Of a DNA stretch of 29,182 bases, positions 24,664 to 29,182 are shown piece after piece. The DNA is taken from the NCBI RefSeq assembly GCF_000368025.1, contig NZ_KB849211.1:334900-364081 (forward strand), in the 5' to 3' direction. The stretch is from Acinetobacter parvus DSM 16617 = CIP 108168 (GTDB taxonomy: Bacteria; Pseudomonadota; Gammaproteobacteria; Pseudomonadales; Moraxellaceae). Every line of letters begins with the position of its first letter. Position 1 is the first letter of the stretch. The notes beneath the pieces were generated by a model. The model saw only the letters and a list, made by a program, of their open reading frames with translations, ran no database searches and was not told the DNA's origin. The translations under genes were made by a program, and so were the position numbers.

Positions 24664-26688
24664 TCAAGATTGCAGCATGTGTGCCTTTAAACGAACAATC
24701 TCATCACGGAGTCTTGCAGCCTGCTCAAACTGTAGCTCCTTGGATGCCTTTAACATTTCCTTTTCCAGTTTACCAATGTGCTTCGCAAACAGTTTTGGAT
24801 CAGATAAAAGATGCTGTTCATCAGCACTGATGGCCTTGTGTTGATCAACAATTTTTTCATCAATCTGATCATCACTTAAAACTTCACCTGTATCAATTTC
24901 CTTGATCACCTGACGAACAGCACTGCGTGGGGTAATTCCATGTAATTCATTAAACTCGATCTGTTTATTACGACGGCGTTCTGTTTCATCCATTGCCTTA
25001 CGCATGGAGTCAGTGATGCGGTCCGCATATAAAATTGCTTTACCTTTCACATTACGGGCAGCACGTCCAATGGTCTGGATCAGGGAACGCTCAGAACGTA
25101 GAAAGCCCTCTTTATCCGCATCCAGAATTGCCACCAACGACACTTCTGGCATATCCAGGCCTTCACGCAACAGGTTAATGCCGACCAGTACATCATGCAC
25201 ACCTGTACGCAATTCATGGATAATCTTAACCCGTTCAACGGTATCAATATCTGAATGCAGGTAAGCCACCTTGATGCCATACTCTTTCAGATATGAAGTT
25301 AGATCCTCTGCCATACGTTTGGTCAGTGTTGTGACCAGCACACGCTCATTCAACTGTTTACGAATATTGATTTCAGACAACACATCATCGACCTGTGTCA
25401 ACACAGGGCGAACCTCGATCTCAGGATCAATCAACCCTGTTGGACGTACCACCTGCTCAACAATCTGTTCTGATTTTTCCAGTTCATAATATGCTGGTGT
25501 CGCGCTGACAAACACAGTAGTCGGTACAATACGTTCCCATTCCTCAAATTTCATTGGGCGGTTATCCAAAGCACTTGGCAAACGGAAACCATAATTCACC
25601 AGATTTTCTTTACGGGAACGGTCGCCTTTATACATCGCACCAATTTGTGGAACAGTCACATGCGATTCATCAATGATCAGCAAGGCATCTTCAGGAATAT
25701 AGTCAAACAAGGTCGGTGGTGCTTCGCCTGCCGTACGACCTGAAAGGTGGCGTGAATAGTTTTCGATCCCATTGGTATAGCCCAACTGCTGCATCATCTC
25801 CAGATCATAACGGGTACGCTGTTCAATACGTTGTGCCTCCAGTAACTTGTCATGATCCTTGAAGAATTTAAGCTGGTCTTTTAACTCATCTTTAATGGTA
25901 TCAATGGCACGGGTTAAATGGTCTTTCGGCGTAACATAGTGGCTCTTTGGATAAATGGTCACACGCGGCACTTTACGCACCAGTTTTCCAGTCAGCGGAT
26001 CAAACCAGCGGATTGAATCCACCTCATCATCGAACAGCTCCACCCGAATCGCATCCTGATCTGATTCAGCTGGGAAAATATCAATAATTTCACCGCGAAT
26101 ACGATACGTACCACGTAAAAATTCAAGTTCGTTACGAGTATATTGCATTTCGACCAAACGACGAATAATGTCATCACGGCTGACCCGATCGCCCTGTACA
26201 ATGTGCAACAACATTTGCATGTAGGCATTTGGATCACCCAAACCATAAATGGCAGACACCGATGCCACAATGATGGCATCACGGCGTTCCAGCAAAGCAC
26301 GGGTTGCAGAGAGCCGCATCTGGTCAATGTGGTCATTAATGGCGGAATCTTTTTCGATAAACGTATCGGATGAGGGTACGTAGGCTTCTGGCTGATAGTA
26401 ATCGTAGTAACTAACGAAATACTCCACCGCATTGTTTGGGAAGAAAGCCTTAAACTCACCATAAAGCTGTGCCGCAAGCGTTTTGTTATGCGCCATCACA
26501 ATGGTGGGACGCTGGGTTTGGGCAATCACATTGGCCATAGTATAGGTCTTGCCCGACCCTGTAACCCCAAGTAGCAATTGATTACGAAAACCTTGTTCAA
26601 TCCCACTGACCAATTTTTCAATTGCCTGTGGTTGATCTCCCGCAGGTTGATAATGGGTGACTAATTCAAAAGGTTGGTTTTCGCTCAT
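24664..26688 (-). CDS. uvrB: excinuclease ABC subunit B
   Basis: 674 residues, the normal UvrB length. The Walker A motif GVTGSGKT is at 41-48, the beta-hairpin region YYDYYQPEAYVPSSD at about 93-107, the helicase motif II LIIDESHVT near 340, and motifs V/VI GINLLREGLDMPE and QTIGRAARN follow. The C-terminal UVR domain spans about 630-668. It verifies DNA damage and, with UvrA and UvrC, makes the dual incision of nucleotide excision repair. The ribosome binding site is weak. The stop codon is followed after only seven bases by the inverted repeat leading to blc. Confidence 0.98.
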   Translation of the reverse strand: MSENQPFELVTHYQPAGDQPQAIEKLVSGIEQGFRNQLLLGVTGSGKTYTMANVIAQTQRPTIVMAHNKTLAAQLYGEFKAFFPNNAVEYFVSYYDYYQPEAYVPSSDTFIEKDSAINDHIDQMRLSATRALLERRDAIIVASVSAIYGLGDPNAYMQMLLHIVQGDRVSRDDIIRRLVEMQYTRNELEFLRGTYRIRGEIIDIFPAESDQDAIRVELFDDEVDSIRWFDPLTGKLVRKVPRVTIYPKSHYVTPKDHLTRAIDTIKDELKDQLKFFKDHDKLLEAQRIEQRTRYDLEMMQQLGYTNGIENYSRHLSGRTAGEAPPTLFDYIPEDALLIIDESHVTVPQIGAMYKGDRSRKENLVNYGFRLPSALDNRPMKFEEWERIVPTTVFVSATPAYYELEKSEQIVEQVVRPTGLIDPEIEVRPVLTQVDDVLSEINIRKQLNERVLVTTLTKRMAEDLTSYLKEYGIKVAYLHSDIDTVERVKIIHELRTGVHDVLVGINLLREGLDMPEVSLVAILDADKEGFLRSERSLIQTIGRAARNVKGKAILYADRITDSMRKAMDETERRRNKQIEFNELHGITPRSAVRQVIKEIDTGEVLSDDQIDEKIVDQHKAISADEQHLLSDPKLFAKHIGKLEKEMLKASKELQFEQAARLRDEIVRLKAHMLQS

Positions 26689-26725
26689 AGCGGTATTTTT
26701 CTAAATTTTGACTCTTACATTTTAT

Positions 26726-26762
26726 GGGGATGAATTAGGATTACACAATCTTAATTCACCCC
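26726..26762. repeat. long hairpin between uvrB and the DUF262-HNH gene
   Basis: GGGG-A-TGAATTA-G-GATT, loop ACAC, then AATC-T-TAATTCA-CCCC: 15 paired positions plus one G-T pair and a single bulged A. On the plus strand it runs into TTTATTTATTG. On the minus strand, the direction of both neighbours, no T run follows. It sits at the junction between the core gene uvrB and the accessory pair to the right. Confidence 0.6.
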
Positions 26763-26814
26763 TTTATTTATTGTTGATTAATAGGCTCGGCTTATTGCAG
26801 AAAATATAAAATGA

Positions 26815-27975
26815 TTAGCGATTGCCTTTCGCACGATTATGCGTTTTACACAGCATTTCGCAATTCTTAACGTCGGTTGCTCCGCCTTTACTCCATGCCG
26901 TTACATGGTCTGCATCCATTTCGCTTAGTTTCCAAATTTTTGTTTTATTGGAATCATGTCCGATGGCACACAAAGAACAGTTTGAAGTTTGATTTTTCTC
27001 AGCTTCACTTTTCTGTTTTGTGTAGACTGATTTTTTGGTTGCTTCATCAAATACTCGAACATCAAGCAATTTTTTATCAACTGAACCACCAAGTATATAT
27101 TCAAATACACCTTTACGATTTTTAACGTATGAATCTGCATAAAGGTCTTTGACCTGCTCAGATATTTTTTGCGGACTGTAGGGTTGTGTATGGTACATTT
27201 CATAAAGCCGTCCCCATTCCAAGCCTCGCATTTCACTTTCAACATCTTTAAATACCGCAGATACCCAATCTATAACCGTATTGAAATAGGTTTTTAATTC
27301 ATTGATATTTGATTCATTTCGATGCCGACTCATATAGTCATCAATTTTGCCTTTACTGACCCAATCAAGTGCACGTTCCAAAAAATCTTGGCGAATTGCA
27401 CTACCTAAAATATAGGCAGCCCATTTATTTACATTAGAATTTTGGCTATTGCTAAACTCAGCTTTAGCAAGTGTGACAAATTGCCCCGAATACACCGCAT
27501 TGAGTAATTCTTGCTGATTAAGCGGAACACCTGCAATATTAATGGTTTTAAACCATGCTTTAATCTCTGTTTCAGTACCTTCGCATTCATAAATTAATAG
27601 TTTTGTTTGTTCAATTATTTCGCGTTTATCTTCAGATAGACTATTAAAATACTGCGGTTTTCCATCTTCAATTACAGCAAATTTATCGGTGACGTAACGC
27701 CCAATACTGGTTATGCGTTGTTGTCCATCCAACACTTCAAAACTATCCTCACCCACTTTATTAAAATAAATTAAACCCAATGGATAGCCTTTAAGTATAG
27801 ATTCTATGACGGCGACATCTCGTTTTCCATCTGCATAAATGTAATTACGTTGATATTCTGGCTGAATGGTGAGTTTACCCGAAAAACCAAATAAGCCCTT
27901 GCCTTCTAGTTCGTTATAGACAAAACCTGCGCAAATATCCTTGACCGTAATAGCTGTTTTTAATGTTGTTTTCAT
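26815..27975 (-). CDS. DUF262 protein with C-terminal HNH nuclease motif
   Basis: 386 residues. The N-terminal DUF262 (ParB/GmrSD-like) domain shows IQPEYQRNY (37-45) and the signature DGQQRITS (83-90), which in GmrS/SspE-type proteins binds or hydrolyses nucleotide. The middle is helical. The C-terminal 54 residues form an HNH motif: paired Cys333/Cys336, DADH (His357), Asn371, then CKTH (Cys376, His379), which looks intact. It is likely a DNA endonuclease acting in phage defence. Its ATG overlaps the TGA of the methyltransferase gene by 4 bases (ATGA), so it is translationally coupled to it. The activity and target are inferred. Base composition is more AT-rich than uvrB. Confidence 0.85.
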   Translation of the reverse strand: MKTTLKTAITVKDICAGFVYNELEGKGLFGFSGKLTIQPEYQRNYIYADGKRDVAVIESILKGYPLGLIYFNKVGEDSFEVLDGQQRITSIGRYVTDKFAVIEDGKPQYFNSLSEDKREIIEQTKLLIYECEGTETEIKAWFKTINIAGVPLNQQELLNAVYSGQFVTLAKAEFSNSQNSNVNKWAAYILGSAIRQDFLERALDWVSKGKIDDYMSRHRNESNINELKTYFNTVIDWVSAVFKDVESEMRGLEWGRLYEMYHTQPYSPQKISEQVKDLYADSYVKNRKGVFEYILGGSVDKKLLDVRVFDEATKKSVYTKQKSEAEKNQTSNCSLCAIGHDSNKTKIWKLSEMDADHVTAWSKGGATDVKNCEMLCKTHNRAKGNR

Positions 27976-29182
27976 ATAGCTACATTCCTATGTTTTATGA
28001 GCACTCGTTGATAAACTTTTTCCAAAAGCCCATCTCTGTAAACAACTCCACTCGCATTTAAGTCATAAGTTCCCTTCTTTCCAAATTTGTCAAAATATGC
28101 TTGCTTGCATTCCACTGTATTATAATTTTTTGTTTTTAAATCATATAAATCTGCGTTTTCACACATCCCAACTATCTCAAACTGGTCAGGATTATATTTA
28201 TCCAAAAAGCTAATGGGCACACCCATTACACCGTCATAATCACTAGGAATTGCACTAGTAAAAGGCACTTCTATTGCATCGTAATTGTCATAACTGTCAT
28301 AATTGGTCTTGGCTTGCATTTTCTTATTAAACTTTAGGTTATCCAATATAGTCATCAGTTGTAATGGTTCATGGCGACGACCATGATCAAAATTAGTAAA
28401 CCAACGCACACCTTTAATTCTTAAATATTTTCGGCCATCTTCACCAATCCGCCATCCGACAGCATTAATTGGATATTCATCTGGTACTTGGAACTCTCTA
28501 TCGCCACTACTAATAGTTGGACCTAACCACATTTTATTATGCTTAATTAAAGGAAAAACTTCTTTGTAGGTGATTGCGTTCATATTACCGATAATGACGA
28601 ATTTCTTATTAGCTTCAACAATCCAAGCTAAAAATTCACGAAATAACGAAAAAGGTGGATTAGTTATAATAATGTCAGCTTCGTTGCGTAATGCTTTAAC
28701 TTCATCACTACGAAAATCACCATCCCCTTGTAAATAATCCCAGTCCAAATCATTAATATCAATTTTTTTATCACCGTTTACGTCACGGCTTAATGTAAAT
28801 ATTTTGCCATTTTGAACGGTTTTGTTTATATCAAAGTGTGAGTTTTCACTTTCAAATAAAGTAGGTTGATAACCTTTGTAACTTTTACTGTTAGCGGCAT
28901 AACTTGTACTAATCAATTTTTTAATGCCTAATTCATCGAATTTTGCGGCAAAATATTTTGTAAAGTTGCTCCACTCTGGGTCATCACAAGGAAGCAGAAT
29001 TGTTTTGCCACGAAATACATTCGAGTCAAAGTCTAAATACGCATTTATTTCTTTTTCTATGTCGTGATACTGGGTATAAAACTCATCGTTTTTTTCATTT
29101 TTCGCTTTAGTTAAGTCGCTGTTCGCTGTTCGCTGTTCGCTGTTCGCTGTTCGCTGTTCGCTGTTCGCTGTTCGCTGTTCGC
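27972..29182 (-). CDS. EcoRI-family adenine-specific DNA methyltransferase, 5' end beyond window
   Basis: The frame is open from the right edge to TGA 27972, about 403 residues. After the tandem repeat it reads NDEFYTQYHDIEKEINAYL, then FRGKTILLPCDDPEWSNFTKYF and later NPPF (28650-28661, catalytic motif IV), the pattern of EcoRI-type N6-adenine methyltransferases. Between the repeat and the conserved domain there is no ATG or GTG. The first possible start inside, TTG 28916, would remove the conserved N-terminal part, so translation must begin upstream, beyond the window, and pass through the repeat. The repeat encodes the cycle A-N-S-E-Q-R-T. A dockerin-like loop DVNGDKKIDIND lies just before the catalytic motif. 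The gene is coupled to the DUF262-HNH gene. Confidence 0.88.
   Translation of the reverse strand, partial: EQRTANSEQRTANSEQRTANSDLTKAKNEKNDEFYTQYHDIEKEINAYLDFDSNVFRGKTILLPCDDPEWSNFTKYFAAKFDELGIKKLISTSYAANSKSYKGYQPTLFESENSHFDINKTVQNGKIFTLSRDVNGDKKIDINDLDWDYLQGDGDFRSDEVKALRNEADIIITNPPFSLFREFLAWIVEANKKFVIIGNMNAITYKEVFPLIKHNKMWLGPTISSGDREFQVPDEYPINAVGWRIGEDGRKYLRIKGVRWFTNFDHGRRHEPLQLMTILDNLKFNKKMQAKTNYDSYDNYDAIEVPFTSAIPSDYDGVMGVPISFLDKYNPDQFEIVGMCENADLYDLKTKNYNTVECKQAYFDKFGKKGTYDLNASGVVYRDGLLEKVYQRVLIKHRNVAI
29116..29182. repeat. tandem heptanucleotide repeat, at least 9.5 copies, running off the window
   Basis: The 7-base unit TCGCTGT (plus strand; ACAGCGA in the coding sense) is repeated without error from 29116 to the last base, 67 bases in all. 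As 7 is not a multiple of 3, each added or lost unit shifts the downstream frame by one. The repeat has no stop codon in any coding-strand frame, since all three frames read the same seven-codon cycle. It lies inside the 5' part of the methyltransferase frame, a classic position for slipped-strand phase variation. Confidence 0.95.

Noticed and set aside
27972..28916. Methyltransferase starting at TTG 28916
   Set aside because: The frame continues upstream with conserved family sequence (NDEFYTQ..., CDDPEWSNF...) and no ATG or GTG intervenes, so this TTG is an internal codon.
29116..29182. Heptamer array as a CRISPR or origin iteron array
   Set aside because: There are no spacers between units, and the array is in frame with a methyltransferase; no replication gene is nearby.

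Overview
The window looks like chromosomal DNA from an Acinetobacter species. The strongest sign is the gene order rubA-rubB-estB-oxyR, known as the alkane-oxidation electron-transfer locus of Acinetobacter sp. ADP1. The long-type isocitrate lyase, the long GAPDH, the two-gene CysDN and the moderately AT-rich base composition agree with this. I cannot name the species. I saw no rRNA, tRNA, CRISPR array or insertion sequence.

Layout. Bases 1-1200 hold the tail of an unknown gene, a type B ribosomal protein L36 with a Zur-box-like palindrome just upstream, and an NlpE-like lipoprotein. Bases 1200-6400 hold aceA (glyoxylate shunt), a divergent LysR regulator, a DUF21/CBS membrane protein and a small gene of unknown function. 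Bases 6600-9500 hold the sulfate-activation genes cysD-cysN, preceded by a short open frame that resembles the start of a different ATP sulfurylase (Sat). Bases 9490-12615 hold a Wzi-family outer-membrane protein and lysS. Bases 13100-16480 hold rubA-rubB-estB-oxyR. Then come dusB, a DUF1615 lipoprotein overlapped by a HAD phosphatase, obgE-proB, gap, the lipocalin blc and uvrB. Almost every core gene ends in a clear hairpin terminator.

The right end (26815-29182) is different: it is AT-rich and accessory in character. It encodes an EcoRI-family adenine-specific DNA methyltransferase whose reading frame is open to the window edge, overlapped by 4 bases by a DUF262 protein with a C-terminal HNH nuclease motif. 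Together they look like a restriction-modification-like pair. The 5' end of the methyltransferase frame is a tandem array of at least nine copies of a 7-base unit. Seven is not a multiple of three, and there is no usable start between the array and the catalytic domain except a late TTG, so copy-number changes should switch the frame. This is the best candidate in the window for an undescribed system: a phase-variable methyltransferase coupled to a DUF262-HNH effector.

Other points of interest are a long inverted repeat that fills the uvrB-blc gap and pairs with the blc ribosome binding site, a CysN C-terminal tail that looks like a decayed APS kinase domain, and several decayed or frameshifted small frames in the intergenic regions.
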